Origin: Archangium violaceum
Lineage (GTDB): Bacteria > Myxococcota > Myxococcia > Myxococcales > Myxococcaceae
Direction of reading: 5' to 3'
DNA length: 64,000 nucleotides
Assembly: GCF_016887565.1 (NCBI RefSeq)
Contig: NZ_CP069396.1
Coordinates: 4,880,001-4,944,000 of the forward strand
Shown: in pieces, positions 15,138-24,487 of the stretch
Numbering within the stretch: the stretch's first letter is position 1
How the letters are laid out: the number at the start of each line of letters is the position of its first letter
Notes under the pieces: generated by a model
Databases searched by the model: none
What the model saw: the letters and a program-made list of their open reading frames with translations, nothing else
Told to the model about the DNA's origin: nothing
Translations under genes and position numbers: made by a program

Positions 15138-16307
15138 ATGCAGATCCTCAAGCACAAGACGAACATCGACTTCATCGGCAAGCGCAAGCCGGCCCTCTTC
15201 ATCTCCACGGCGTTGAACCTGGCCATCCTGGTGGGCATCGCCGTCTTCGGGTTCAACTTCGGCGTGGACTTCGCCGGCGGTACGGTGGTGGAGGTGAAGT
15301 TCAACCACCCCGTGTCCGCGGCGGATGTGCGCAAGCGCGCCGAGGCCGGCGGGCTGCACGACGTGTCGGTGCAGAGCATCGGCGCGGCCGAGGAGAACTC
15401 GTTCCTCCTGCGGCTGGGCGGCGTGACGCAGCTCACCGAGGAGAGCGCGGGCAAGGCCGAGAACGCCATCAAGGCCCTGGGTCCCATGAAGAACGTGGTG
15501 GCGGACCTGGCCAACGGCATCATCAACTTCCGCTCCGAGCAGCCGCTCACCGCCGATCAGGTCCGCAAGGCGGTGGAGGGCACGGGCACGGGCGTGGAAG
15601 AGGTGCGCGAGCTGGGCCAGTCGCAGTCCGGTGGCTTCGACTACCAGGTCGTCGCCAGCGGCATGGCGGACCGCATCCACAGCGCGCTGGAGACGGGCGC
15701 GGAGGGAGGCAAGGCGGACTTCGAGATGCGCCGCACGGAGTACGTGGGCCCTCAGGTCGGCAAGCAGCTGCGCAACCGCGGCGTCATGGCGCTGCTGTAC
15801 TCCATGGTCGCCATCCTCATCTACGTGGCGTTCCGGTTCGACTTCAAGTTCGGCCCCGGCGCGCTCGCGGCCATGCTCCATGACGTGGTGATGGTGGCCG
15901 GCTTCTACCTGGTGACCCGCGCCGAGTTCAGCCTCACCGCCATCGCGGCGCTGCTGACCATCGTGGGCTACTCGGTCAACGACACCATCGTCATCTACGA
16001 CCGCATCCGCGAGGACATGGCCAAGTTCCAGGGCAAGCCGCTGGCGGAGGTCATCAACATCGCCGTCAACGACACCCTGGCCCGCACCATCCTCACCTCG
16101 GGCGTCACGGCGCTCTCGCTCGTCGGTCTGCTCATCTTCTCCGTGGGAGAGATCCGCGACTTCGCCTGGGCGATGCTCGTCGGCATCGTGGTCGGCACGT
16201 ACTCGTCCGTGTACATCGCCAGCCCGCTCACCATCTGGCTCGACGAGCGCGCCGCTCGCGAGGGTCAGAAGGGTGGGGGGATGAAGCAGCAGGCCACCCC
16301 GGGATGA
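15138..16307 (+). CDS. secF: protein translocase subunit SecF
   Basis: A 389-residue partner of SecD. The signature GVDFAGGTVVEVKF lies near 40-53, and VGYSVNDTIVIYDRIRE is in the C-terminal membrane bundle. GGGGGAA precedes the ATG. A C-terminal tail of about 20 residues is polar. A hairpin terminator follows the gene. Confidence 0.97.
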   Translation: MQILKHKTNIDFIGKRKPALFISTALNLAILVGIAVFGFNFGVDFAGGTVVEVKFNHPVSAADVRKRAEAGGLHDVSVQSIGAAEENSFLLRLGGVTQLTEESAGKAENAIKALGPMKNVVADLANGIINFRSEQPLTADQVRKAVEGTGTGVEEVRELGQSQSGGFDYQVVASGMADRIHSALETGAEGGKADFEMRRTEYVGPQVGKQLRNRGVMALLYSMVAILIYVAFRFDFKFGPGALAAMLHDVVMVAGFYLVTRAEFSLTAIAALLTIVGYSVNDTIVIYDRIREDMAKFQGKPLAEVINIAVNDTLARTILTSGVTALSLVGLLIFSVGEIRDFAWAMLVGIVVGTYSSVYIASPLTIWLDERAAREGQKGGGMKQQATPG

Positions 16308-16323
16308 GGGGCGGCTGAGTGCG

Positions 16324-16374
16324 CACCAAAGGCCCTCGTGCTCCGCGTCACCGCGGGGTCGAGGGCCTTCGGTG
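16324..16374. terminator. bidirectional terminator between secF and the convergent gene
   Basis: A stem AAGGCCCTCG (16329-16338) / CGAGGGCCTT (16360-16369) is extended by CACC/GGTG past one mismatch. It lies between converging genes, 16 bp after the secF stop and 16 bp before the stop of the minus-strand gene. Confidence 0.7.
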
Positions 16375-16390
16375 TTTCAGGGGCCGCGCG

Positions 16391-16990
16391 TCAGAAGCGG
16401 CCACCCACCGTGAGGCTGGCGTCCAGCAGGCCGCCACTCGCGTCACCCGGCACCGCCGCGTCCGCGAAGCCGTCATCCACGAGGATCCGGTAGGTGCCCC
16501 GGAGGCCCGCCGTCAGCGCTCCGGTGTTGAACTCGACGCCCGCCGACAGGGGAATCTCCTCCATCAGGTCCGACTCGTACGGGCCACCGGCCTGCGCGCC
16601 CCGCGCGTAGACGTAGGAGACGCCGAGCCCGCCTCCCACGAAGGGGCGGATGCGCTCCATGGGCGGCGACAGCTTCACCAGGCTGCTCGCGCCATGGCGG
16701 ATGAAGGAGGGGGCGTCGGCGGCACGGAAGCGGTCGTCCGTCACGTCGTTCTTCGAACCGTCGTAACCCACCTCGAAGCCCAGCATCTTGAAGGGTTGGA
16801 GGTTGAGGGTGACGCCCCACGTGGGTCCCGTGGCCGTCAGTCCGCCGAGATCGCCCGTGTACCCGCCAATGCCGCCGTCCACGAAGACGTTCACATCTCC
16901 TTGCCTCGGATACCCGTCCTGTGCCATCGCGGTACCGGCCACTCCCACCCCGAGCGCCAGGGCCGCCATCCGGATGCCCCTGAGTGTCAT
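16391..16990 (-). CDS. outer-membrane beta-barrel-type protein
   Basis: A 199-residue protein with a signal peptide ending at VAGTAMAQ. The mature chain has alternating hydrophobic strands rich in Gly and aromatics (VFVDGGIGGYTGDLGG, RPFVGGGLGVSYVYA) and ends in Phe (TVGGRF), as expected for an eight-strand barrel inserted by BAM. AAGGAG lies 8 nt before the ATG at 16990; an earlier in-frame start at 17041 is not supported. Ligand or role unknown. Confidence 0.75.
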   Translation of the reverse strand: MTLRGIRMAALALGVGVAGTAMAQDGYPRQGDVNVFVDGGIGGYTGDLGGLTATGPTWGVTLNLQPFKMLGFEVGYDGSKNDVTDDRFRAADAPSFIRHGASSLVKLSPPMERIRPFVGGGLGVSYVYARGAQAGGPYESDLMEEIPLSAGVEFNTGALTAGLRGTYRILVDDGFADAAVPGDASGGLLDASLTVGGRF

Positions 16991-17206
16991 GCAGATCTCC
17001 TTGTCCGATGCTGTGCATTTCAAGCTGTGCATCCGTCGCAACGCGTGCGCCCGGAGGGCATCCCAGGAACGCTCGTCCGCCTGCTCGTCCCAGGGCCGGA
17101 GGGACGAGCACCAGGTCGGGTTCCCACGCAGAGACTTCCGAGGTAGACTGAGGGTGGATTTCTATCCCGGGCGCCCCTGGAGGGCCCCCGAGGAGGAGAT
17201 GCGAAC

Positions 17207-18919
17207 GTGCGTTGGTTGATGCCGGAGGTGCCCCAGGAGCAGGCCGCGTCACTGGCCGTGGAGCTCGGGCTGCATCCGCTCTCCGCGCGCGTGCTGGTGC
17301 ACCGCGGGTTGCGCACGCCCGAGGCCGCCTCGGCCTTCCTGTCCGACAAGCTGGCGGATCTGCCCGATCCGTTCCGGATGAAGGGCATGGTCGCCGCCGT
17401 GGAGCGGCTCTTCCGCGCCATCCGCGAGAAGGAGAGCATCACCCTCTACGGGGACTATGACGTGGACGGGGTGTGCTCCACCTCGCTGCTGGCCCTGTTC
17501 CTCCGGGAGCTGGGCGCCCGGCCGGCCACGTACATCCCCCACCGGTTGGACGAGGGCTACGGCCTCAACCTCCAGGCGGTGGAGAAGATCGCCGCGGAGG
17601 GCACCCGGGTGCTGGTGACGCTCGACTGCGGCGTCACCTCGGTGGCGGAGATTTCCAGGGCCAGGGACCTGGGCCTGGACGTGGTGGTGGTGGATCACCA
17701 CACGGTGCCGCCCACGCTGCCCCCGGCCGTGGCGGTGCTCAACCCGCACCAGCCCGGCTGCGAGTACCCCACCAAGCACCTGTGCGCCGCCGGCGTGGCC
17801 TTCAACCTCTGCATGGGGTTGCGCAAGAAGCTGCGCGAGGACGGCTGGTTCGCCACCCGCAAGGAGCCCAACCTCAAGGCGCTGTTGGACCTGGTGGCCA
17901 TGGCCACGGTGGCGGACGTGGTGCCCCTCACGGGCGCCAACCGCATCCTCGTGCACCACGGCCTGCAGGAGCTGTCGGCGGGCCGCCGCCATGGCGTGCG
18001 CGCCCTCAAGGAGGTGGCCGGCCTGGACGCGGACAGCCCCGTGACCGCCGGGCAGGTGGGCTTCCGGCTCGGGCCCCGCATCAACGCCGCGGGCCGGCTG
18101 CATGACGCGTCCCTGGGGTTGCAACTGCTGTGCTCCGACTCGCTCGACGCGGCGCGCTCGCTGGCGAAGGTGTTGGACCACGCCAATGCGGAGCGGCAGG
18201 CCATCGAGAGCGGAATCCTCACCGAGGCGCTCGCCCAGGCGGCGGAGCGGGCCGAGCAGGCGCGGGGCTTCGTCCTCTACGCGGACGGCTGGCACCCGGG
18301 CGTCATCGGCATCGTCGCCTCGCGCGTGGTGGAGCGCTACCACCGGCCCACCGTCATGGTGGGGGTGAAGGACGGGGTGGGGAAGGGCTCGGCGCGCAGC
18401 ATCGAGGGCTTCCACCTGTACGACGCGCTCAGTGGCTGCGCGGACATGCTGGCCCGCTTCGGTGGGCACAAGCACGCGGCCGGCCTCACGGTGGAGGCCA
18501 AGCACCTGCCCGCCTTCCGCGAGGCCTTCGAGCGCATCGCCCGGCAGCGGCTGACGCCGGAGGACCTGATTGCGCGCTGCAAGGTGGACGCGGTGGTGGG
18601 CGTGCGCGAGCTGGACGAGCCCGCGGTGGAGGCCCTGCAGAAGCTCGGACCCTTCGGACAGGGCAATCCCGAGCCCGTGCTGGTGCTGCGCCACCAGGTG
18701 GCCCGCCCGCGCGTGCTACCGCACAAGTCGGGCGGTGCTGGTCACCTCAAGCTGGCCCTGGTGGACGCGCCCAGCGTGGACGCCATTGGCTTCGGCATGG
18801 CGGATCGGCTGGCGCTCACGGAGGGGCCTGTGGACCTGGCCTTCCAGGCCAGCTTCGACACCTTCCGGGGCCAGCGTCGACTGTCCCTCAAGCTGAAGGA
18901 TCTGCGCGTCGCCGCCTGA
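17207..18919 (+). CDS. recJ: single-stranded-DNA-specific 5'-3' exonuclease RecJ
   Basis: A 570-residue DHH/DHHA1 nuclease for recombination and mismatch repair. Motifs are DYDVDGVCSTS (about 84-94), LDCGV, VVDHHTVP (the DHH motif) and, in the DHHA1 domain, RFGGHKHAAG, followed by the OB-like C-terminus. The start is GTG at 17207, 8 nt after AGGAGGAG. The palindromic repeat begins 2 bp after the stop. Confidence 0.95.
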   Translation: MRWLMPEVPQEQAASLAVELGLHPLSARVLVHRGLRTPEAASAFLSDKLADLPDPFRMKGMVAAVERLFRAIREKESITLYGDYDVDGVCSTSLLALFLRELGARPATYIPHRLDEGYGLNLQAVEKIAAEGTRVLVTLDCGVTSVAEISRARDLGLDVVVVDHHTVPPTLPPAVAVLNPHQPGCEYPTKHLCAAGVAFNLCMGLRKKLREDGWFATRKEPNLKALLDLVAMATVADVVPLTGANRILVHHGLQELSAGRRHGVRALKEVAGLDADSPVTAGQVGFRLGPRINAAGRLHDASLGLQLLCSDSLDAARSLAKVLDHANAERQAIESGILTEALAQAAERAEQARGFVLYADGWHPGVIGIVASRVVERYHRPTVMVGVKDGVGKGSARSIEGFHLYDALSGCADMLARFGGHKHAAGLTVEAKHLPAFREAFERIARQRLTPEDLIARCKVDAVVGVRELDEPAVEALQKLGPFGQGNPEPVLVLRHQVARPRVLPHKSGGAGHLKLALVDAPSVDAIGFGMADRLALTEGPVDLAFQASFDTFRGQRRLSLKLKDLRVAA

Positions 18920-18921
18920 CG

Positions 18922-18958
18922 CTCCCTCTCCCTCCGGGAGAGGGCTGGGGTGAGGGTA
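18922..18958 (+). repeat. dispersed palindromic repeat, copy 2
   Basis: CCCTCTCCC with GGGAGAGGG, then GGGGTGAGGGTA. It starts 2 bp after the recJ stop and 8 bp before the stop of the convergent YHS gene, so it occupies nearly the whole junction and could terminate both. Confidence 0.88.
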
Positions 18959-18966
18959 CGTGTCCC

Positions 18967-19188
18967 TCAGGCAATGCCCCAGCGCACCCGTCCTGGCGTC
19001 AGCAGGGCACCCGCCCGTGCCAGGTCGTTCATGCGGAACCGTTCCGCCTGCCGCTCGAACGCCGTGCGGCACCGCTCCGAGCAGAAGAAATACTTTCGCT
19101 TCTTGTACTCCGTGGACGGACGACCCTCGGGTGCCTCCAGGTTCTTGCCGCACACGGGGTCCAGGTGTCGCTTCGGTACGTCCTTCAT
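18967..19188 (-). CDS. YHS/TRASH-domain small zinc protein
   Basis: A 73-residue protein with HLDPVCGKNLE near the N-terminus and YFFCSERCRTAFE in the middle: the paired cysteines of a YHS/TRASH metal-binding fold. Such domains usually sense or carry metals. The start at 19188 places the domain at the N-terminus; the longer in-frame opening to 19368 has no homologous character. Partner unknown. Confidence 0.78.
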   Translation of the reverse strand: MKDVPKRHLDPVCGKNLEAPEGRPSTEYKKRKYFFCSERCRTAFERQAERFRMNDLARAGALLTPGRVRWGIA

Positions 19189-19396
19189 CCCTCGCCTCCC
19201 AACCAGACTCGCCTGACCGATGCCAGAGCCCAAAGCAGCGGGCATGCCAGTGGTGACCCTCGTGGAATCGCGGGGTTGCGGGGGGAGAAGTCCAACACAG
19301 AGGCGAAGGAGGGCCCGAAAGGGGAAAAGTTTTCCCCGATCGCGGGTGCCTATTGCACCGCGGGGCATGGCCGGTCGAACGGCCCGCCCCGGGGTT

Positions 19397-20173
19397 CTAG
19401 AACGCGGTGCCGACGCTGGCGCCCAGGAAGGTGTCGTCCATGTATCCGCGACGGAAGCGCATCAGCTCCACGCGCCAGGCCAGCCGCAGGTTGGACTCCG
19501 AGGACAGGGGCGTGCGGCCCCGCAGGCCCACGCCGTACTGGATGAGGGACTTGATGCCGTCCACCGGCGTCACCTTGCCACCCACCTCCAACGCGGTGTG
19601 CTCCCACACGATGCCTCCGCCCACCTGGGCGTAGACGCCGTAGTCCTTGCTCTCCCCGAAGGTCAGCTCGTACGCGGGGGCGATGGAGGCGTAGTGCAGC
19701 CGCGTGTCGCCGATGATGAGCGCCGTGCCCTCGCGCACCCCGGCGTAGGTGTAGCGCACGTCGAACCAGAGCGCCTCGCGCAGCGGCTCCACGTTGAGGA
19801 TGCGCCCGAACTCCCAGGTGAAGCGCCCGCCCACGGCCGGCAGGAGGTCGACGAGCTGCCCGCGCGGGCTGCTCAGCAGCATCGCGCCACCGAGCACCTC
19901 GAACGCGATGCCGGTGTTCGGGTCGTCCAGGCCCGCCAGGTGCTCGAACTTCCCCTCCTCGCCGTCCTCCTCGGAGACCCGGCGGAAATCGTCCACTGTG
20001 TCCTCGGGCTCGGCGCGGCGCCGGCGCTGCGAGGTGTCCTCCTTTTCGGACTCTTCTTCATCCGGGTAGGCGTAGGGCTTGTCGTCGTCATCCTGCCCGA
20101 GCGCGGGCGTGGCGAGGGCGAGCCCCCCGAGGAGGCAGGACAGGAGCCAGGAGTGCGCGGCAACGGTTTTCAT
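19397..20173 (-). CDS. exported outer-membrane-type protein with acidic linker
   Basis: A 258-residue protein with signal peptide ending ATPALGQ, then a very acidic and basic stretch (about 25-65, DDDDKPYAYPDEEE, RRRR), then a predicted beta-rich domain with repeated barrel-like strands (RFTWEFGRIL, WFDVRYTYAGV, YGVYAQVGGGIVWE) ending in Phe. It is probably a barrel in the outer membrane. Its ATG overlaps the stop of the upstream metalloprotease lipoprotein (ATGA), so the two are one operon. Confidence 0.75.
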   Translation of the reverse strand: MKTVAAHSWLLSCLLGGLALATPALGQDDDDKPYAYPDEEESEKEDTSQRRRRAEPEDTVDDFRRVSEEDGEEGKFEHLAGLDDPNTGIAFEVLGGAMLLSSPRGQLVDLLPAVGGRFTWEFGRILNVEPLREALWFDVRYTYAGVREGTALIIGDTRLHYASIAPAYELTFGESKDYGVYAQVGGGIVWEHTALEVGGKVTPVDGIKSLIQYGVGLRGRTPLSSESNLRLAWRVELMRFRRGYMDDTFLGASVGTAF

Positions 20174-21444
20174 TGGGCGATCGGGGGGCAGGCGTCGGAG
20201 GTGGTGGTGCTCTGCGGGCAGGCGTCCTGTCCCGCGGAGAGCTCCTCGATGGAAAGCTGCAGGTGGGTGACGAGCCGGGTGCACACCCTCTGCTTCAGGT
20301 CGACGTTGCCAGCGGGAATGTGCTGGACGATGGAGCGGGCGGCGGCGCCCAGGGAGAAATCCTCCTGCCTGTTCAGGGCGTTGCGCGCCAGCTGGTTGAG
20401 GCCGTACTTCAGCGGGTTGGTATCCGAGTAGGCCGCCGCCACCGCGCGAGCCAGCACCTGCCGGTCGGCGTCCGACCCGGAGGCCTTGACGAGCGCGCTC
20501 GCGAGGATGGTGCCCACCTGGTACTCGCGGCCGGAGAACACGCTGAAGTTGCCGGAGAACATCAAATCCCGCAGCTCCTTGCTCATGCACCAGTTCTGCG
20601 ACAGGTCGCGATCCTCCACGGGCCTGCCCTCGAAGGAGGAGTCCAGCACGCGCGTGTTGCAGCCGAAGCTCGACCTGCACGAGGCCACGTAGGCGTGGAA
20701 GTCCGCCAGGCCCTCGTCCAGCGACTTGATGACGTTGAGGCCCGGGGTGGGCGAGCCCCCGCCGATCGTCCAGGCGGCGATGGGCTCGGGGATGCCGCGG
20801 CCGTCATACACGCGGCGGTTGAAGACCAGGTGCGCGTACTCGTGGGTGAGGATGGAGGCGTTGATGGCCAGCGGCGCCTTCTGGACGGTCTCGAAGGGCA
20901 GCACCATGAAGGAGCGCGTCGGCGCGAAGAAGAGGGCGTTGTCGCGCTGCGGCTTCTCGCTCGAGTCGGCCAGGACGAACTCGGGGAAGTAGTACACCGT
21001 CGTCTGGGGCAGCTCCTCCTTCTTCACCTCGGCGGTGGTGGTGAAGTAGTCCCAGGCGCGCTCGAAGTTGTAGTACGTGGTGACGAGGTTCCACGTGTGG
21101 AAGTCCGCCGGCCACAGCACGCCCGCCTCATCGGCGATGTAGCTGGCGGTGACGCGGTGCCCCTCCTCCTTCACCAGCGCGCGCTCCAGCGCTTCGTCGG
21201 TGGTGGCGGCCTGGGCCTCGGGATCTCGCGAGTCCAGGCGGATGTTCGCTCCCCCCTGGAACCGGATCACCGTGCCCTCGAGGGCGACGATGTCGGTGAC
21301 CGTCTTGAGCTCCACCTCCAGGGGGGCGTACTGCCCATCACTGGAGCGCACGAGCGCACGGACCTTCACGGGCGTCTGGGTTTCCGGCGCGCACGAGACG
21401 GCGAGCGTCGCGAGCGCGGCGGCGGCTGTCAGCTTTCGGACCAT
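20170..21444 (-). CDS. lipoprotein with zinc-metalloprotease motif
   Basis: A 424-residue lipoprotein (lipobox LAVSC). A gluzincin-like site is visible: HEYAH followed about 45 residues later by DEGLADFHAYV, giving two His and a Glu for zinc. Six or more cysteines in the mature part suggest disulfides. I prefer the ATG at 21444 because AAGGGCGAC precedes it; an ATG at 21456 is also in frame. Likely an envelope peptidase. It is coupled to the downstream barrel-type protein. Substrate unknown. Confidence 0.75.
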   Translation of the reverse strand: MVRKLTAAAALATLAVSCAPETQTPVKVRALVRSSDGQYAPLEVELKTVTDIVALEGTVIRFQGGANIRLDSRDPEAQAATTDEALERALVKEEGHRVTASYIADEAGVLWPADFHTWNLVTTYYNFERAWDYFTTTAEVKKEELPQTTVYYFPEFVLADSSEKPQRDNALFFAPTRSFMVLPFETVQKAPLAINASILTHEYAHLVFNRRVYDGRGIPEPIAAWTIGGGSPTPGLNVIKSLDEGLADFHAYVASCRSSFGCNTRVLDSSFEGRPVEDRDLSQNWCMSKELRDLMFSGNFSVFSGREYQVGTILASALVKASGSDADRQVLARAVAAAYSDTNPLKYGLNQLARNALNRQEDFSLGAAARSIVQHIPAGNVDLKQRVCTRLVTHLQLSIEELSAGQDACPQSTTTSDACPPIAQ

Positions 21445-21528
21445 GTCGCCCTTCATACTACGGGTCCGGTGGCCATCAGAAGCCGGGGGGCCGGGTCAGG
21501 CGGGTTGCCCGGCGCCTTCTCGGATTCC

Positions 21529-21558
21529 TTGACGCGTCGTTTCCACGCTCTCTATGGT
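21529..21558 (+). promoter_or_regulatory. sigma-70-like promoter of aspS
   Basis: TTGACG (21529-21534), an 18 nt spacer and TATGGT (21553-21558). Transcription would begin near 21565, about 30 nt before the aspS ATG. Confidence 0.5.
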
Positions 21559-21593
21559 CCCGCCCTTCCAACCCCTCTGTAACAGGCGGTGTC

Positions 21594-23414
21594 ATGGCGG
21601 TCCCGTTCATCACCGAGGTCAAGCGTACTCATACTTGCGGGCAGCTCACCAAGGCGAACATCGGTGAGGAAGTCGTCCTCTTCGGCTGGGTGCAGAACCG
21701 GCGAGACCACGGCGGCGCGGTCTTCATCGATCTGCGAGACCGTGAGGGTCTCACGCAGGTGGTCTTCGAGCCGGACATCGCCAAGGAGGCCCACGAGCTG
21801 GCCGGTCAGCTGCGGCTCGAGTACTGCATCGGTATCAAGGGCAAGGTCGTCTCGCGCGGCGCCCAGGTGAACCCCAAGCTCAAGACGGGTGAGATCGAGA
21901 TCAAGGCCTCGGACCTCACCATCTTCAACCGCTCCGAGCCCACGCCGTTCCTCGTCGAGGACAACGTGGACACGGCGGAGGAGAAGCGCCTGGCGTACCG
22001 CTTCCTGGACCTGCGCCGTCGGCCGCTCCAGCAGACGCTGATGACGCGCTCGAAGATGAACGCGATCACCCGCTCGTACATGGTGGACAACCGCTTCCTG
22101 GAGCTGGAGACGCCCTTCATGGGCAAGTACACGCCGGGCGGCGCGCGCAACTTCCTCGTCCCCAGCCGGCTCAACCCGGGCAAGTTCTACGCCCTGGCCG
22201 AGAGCCCCCAGCTCTACAAGCAGCTCTTCATGGTGGCGGGCTTCGACCGCTACTTCCAGATCGTCAAGTGCTTCCGCGACGAGGACCTGCGTCTGGACCG
22301 GCAGCCCGAGTTCACGCAGATCGACGTGGAGATGAGCTTCGTCACCCAGGACGACATCTTCTCCATCATCGAGGGCCTGCTCAAGCGGCTGTGGGGCGAG
22401 GTGCTGGGCATCGACATCCCCACGCCGTTCATGCGGATGAACTTCGACGAGTCCATGGCGAAGTACGGCAACGACAAGCCGGACCTGCGCTTCGGACTGG
22501 AGCACATCGTGCTGACGGATCTCATCCGCCAGCATGGCGCCGCGGGCGGCGTGCCGATGATCTGGGAGGCGGTGGAGCAGGGCGGCATCGTCAAGGCCAT
22601 GGTGCTGCCCGCGGACAAGCCGATGAGCCGCGCGGAGAGCGACAAGCTGGAGGAGTTCGCCAAGCAGAACGGCGCCAAGGGACTGGCGCGTGCCAAGGTG
22701 GCCGAGGGCGGTGAGTGGACGCAGTCGCCCCTGTCCAAGACGATCACCCCGGCGCTGCGCCAGGCCATCAACCAGGCGTGCAACGCGAAGACGGGCGACC
22801 TCATCCTGTTCCAGTTCGGCCGCGAGTCGCTGGTGCACACGGTGATGGCGAACCTGCGCGTGCACGTGGCCAAGAAGCTCGGGCTCATCCCCGAGTACGG
22901 CAGCGGCGGCGTGTGGAAGTTCCTCTGGGTCGTCAACCCGCCCCTCTTCGAGTACGACGAGGAGACCAAGACGTGGGCGGCCGCGCACCACGCCTTCACC
23001 CGGCCGCACGACGAGGACGTGGAGTACCTGCTGACGGATCCGGGCCGCGTGAAGTGCCACCGCTACGACGTGGTGCTCAACGGCTTCGAGATCGGCGGCG
23101 GCTCCATCCGTCTGCATGATCCGAAGGTGCAGGCGGAGGTGTTCAAGGCGCTGGGCATCTCGGACGAGGAGGCGAAGACGAAGTTCGGCTTCCTCCTGGA
23201 CGCGCTCAAGTTCGGCGCGCCGCCGCACGGTGGCATCGCGCTGGGCATGGACCGGCTGGTGATGCTGCTGACCGGCGCCGAGTCCCTGCGTGACGTCATC
23301 CCGTTCCCCAAGACGAAGATGGGCACGGACCTGATGACGGGCGCGCCGGGCGACGTGGACGACAGGCAGCTGCGCGAGGTCCACGTGCGCCCCGTGCCGC
23401 TGCCGCAGAAGTAG
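21594..23414 (+). CDS. aspS: aspartyl-tRNA synthetase
   Basis: A 606-residue class II synthetase of the bacterial type: an N-terminal OB anticodon domain (VVLFGWVQNRRDHG), motif 2 (FRDEDLRLDRQPEFTQ), an inserted GAD domain (about 290-420), and motif 3 (GIALGMDRLVMLLTG). Length is normal. Whether it is discriminating (Asp only) or non-discriminating cannot be decided without checking for GatCAB elsewhere. The ribosome site is weak (AGGCGG). Confidence 0.97.
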   Translation: MAVPFITEVKRTHTCGQLTKANIGEEVVLFGWVQNRRDHGGAVFIDLRDREGLTQVVFEPDIAKEAHELAGQLRLEYCIGIKGKVVSRGAQVNPKLKTGEIEIKASDLTIFNRSEPTPFLVEDNVDTAEEKRLAYRFLDLRRRPLQQTLMTRSKMNAITRSYMVDNRFLELETPFMGKYTPGGARNFLVPSRLNPGKFYALAESPQLYKQLFMVAGFDRYFQIVKCFRDEDLRLDRQPEFTQIDVEMSFVTQDDIFSIIEGLLKRLWGEVLGIDIPTPFMRMNFDESMAKYGNDKPDLRFGLEHIVLTDLIRQHGAAGGVPMIWEAVEQGGIVKAMVLPADKPMSRAESDKLEEFAKQNGAKGLARAKVAEGGEWTQSPLSKTITPALRQAINQACNAKTGDLILFQFGRESLVHTVMANLRVHVAKKLGLIPEYGSGGVWKFLWVVNPPLFEYDEETKTWAAAHHAFTRPHDEDVEYLLTDPGRVKCHRYDVVLNGFEIGGGSIRLHDPKVQAEVFKALGISDEEAKTKFGFLLDALKFGAPPHGGIALGMDRLVMLLTGAESLRDVIPFPKTKMGTDLMTGAPGDVDDRQLREVHVRPVPLPQK

Positions 23415-23433
23415 GCCAGGGGGATTCCAGGCG

Positions 23434-24351
23434 ATGAAGACGTTCCTCGTGGTGAACCCGCGCAGTGCCGGTGGACAGACGGGCAAGCGGTGGGCCGAGA
23501 TCTCTGGCCATGTGACCCGGGCGATCGGTGACTTCGGCTTCGGGTTCACCGAGGGCGCCATGGACGCGACGCGGCTGACGCGCCAGGCGCTCTTGGATGG
23601 CTACGAGTGCGTCGCCGCGGTGGGCGGTGACGGCACCGTCAACGAGGTCGTCAACGGCTTCTTCGCCGACGGCAAGGCCATCAACCCCCAGGCCGCCCTG
23701 GGGCTCATCCCCCGGGGCACTGGCGGCGACTTCCGGCGTGCCTTCGGGTGGGACCTGGAGCTGGACTCGGCCCTGGCGCGGCTGCGCTCCGACAAGACCG
23801 AGCCCTTCGACGTGGGGCTGGCCGAGTACGTCAACCACCAGGGCCAGAAGGAGTCGCGCTACTTCGCCAACATCGCCTCCTTCGGCGTGAGCGCGGAGGT
23901 GGCCCACGAGGTCAACACCGGCAGCAAGGCGCTCGGCGGCAACCTGAGCTTCGTCTGGGGCACGGTCAAGACGATGGCGAGGTACAAGGACCGCCGCGTG
24001 CGTCTGCGCGTGGACGGCGGCGAGCCCGAGGAGCTGGGCATCACCGTCGTCGCCGTGTCCAACGGGCGCTACTTCGGCAGTGGCATGTGCGTGGCTCCCA
24101 AGGCCATCACCCATGACGGGCTCTTCGAGCTCACCATCTGGCGCGACTACGGCGTGCACGACTTCGTCATCAAGTCCAAGGGCGTCTACAACGGTGACCA
24201 CATCACCTGGAACAAGACGCGCTACCTCCAGTGCCGCACCCTCGAGGCCGAGAGCGATCAGGACGTCCTCCTGGAGATGGATGGCGAGGTGCCCGGCAAG
24301 CTGCCCTGCCGCATCTCCATCCTGCCCGGCGCCATCCGCTTGAAGGTGTAG
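23434..24351 (+). CDS. diacylglycerol/sphingosine-kinase-family lipid kinase
   Basis: A 305-residue protein of the DAGK catalytic family. The nucleotide motif GGDGTVNEVVNG lies at about 67-78, with IPRGTGGDF following (about 92-100) and a C-terminal beta domain. It would phosphorylate a lipid such as diacylglycerol, at the membrane, for lipid recycling. It starts 19 bp after aspS, with GGGGGA upstream, and may be co-transcribed. Confidence 0.85.
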   Translation: MKTFLVVNPRSAGGQTGKRWAEISGHVTRAIGDFGFGFTEGAMDATRLTRQALLDGYECVAAVGGDGTVNEVVNGFFADGKAINPQAALGLIPRGTGGDFRRAFGWDLELDSALARLRSDKTEPFDVGLAEYVNHQGQKESRYFANIASFGVSAEVAHEVNTGSKALGGNLSFVWGTVKTMARYKDRRVRLRVDGGEPEELGITVVAVSNGRYFGSGMCVAPKAITHDGLFELTIWRDYGVHDFVIKSKGVYNGDHITWNKTRYLQCRTLEAESDQDVLLEMDGEVPGKLPCRISILPGAIRLKV

Positions 24352-24379
24352 CCCTCTCCGTCCACTCACGTGGACTCGT

Positions 24380-24419
24380 GCCGCCTGTCTCCTCGTGGGG
24401 CTGGCGGCCTTCTTTTTTT
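24380..24419 (+). terminator. intrinsic terminator after the lipid kinase gene
   Basis: GCCGCC (24380-24385) pairs with GGCGGC (24403-24408), followed by CTTCTTTTTTT. It lies about 30 bp after the kinase stop. Confidence 0.6.
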
Positions 24420-24448
24420 CCGCGACTCGACCTTGGAAGTTAGCCTGT

Positions 24449-24480
24449 TCCGGCGTACTTTTGAAATCAGGTACGCCGGA
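24449..24480 (+). promoter_or_regulatory. hairpin covering the ribosome binding site of the DUF72 gene
   Basis: Perfect 10 bp arms TCCGGCGTAC (24449-24458) and GTACGCCGGA (24471-24480) with a 12 nt A/T-rich loop. The right arm contains most of the GGAG site (24478-24481) that lies 6 nt before the ATG at 24488. In RNA the stem would hide the site; as DNA it could instead be an operator. Confidence 0.6.
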
Positions 24481-24487
24481 GCACTCC

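Noticed and set aside
12912-15881. A 989-codon open frame on the minus strand across yajC, secD and secF
   Set aside because: Antisense shadow of conserved Sec genes, with His/Arg/Ala-rich composition and no recognisable domain.
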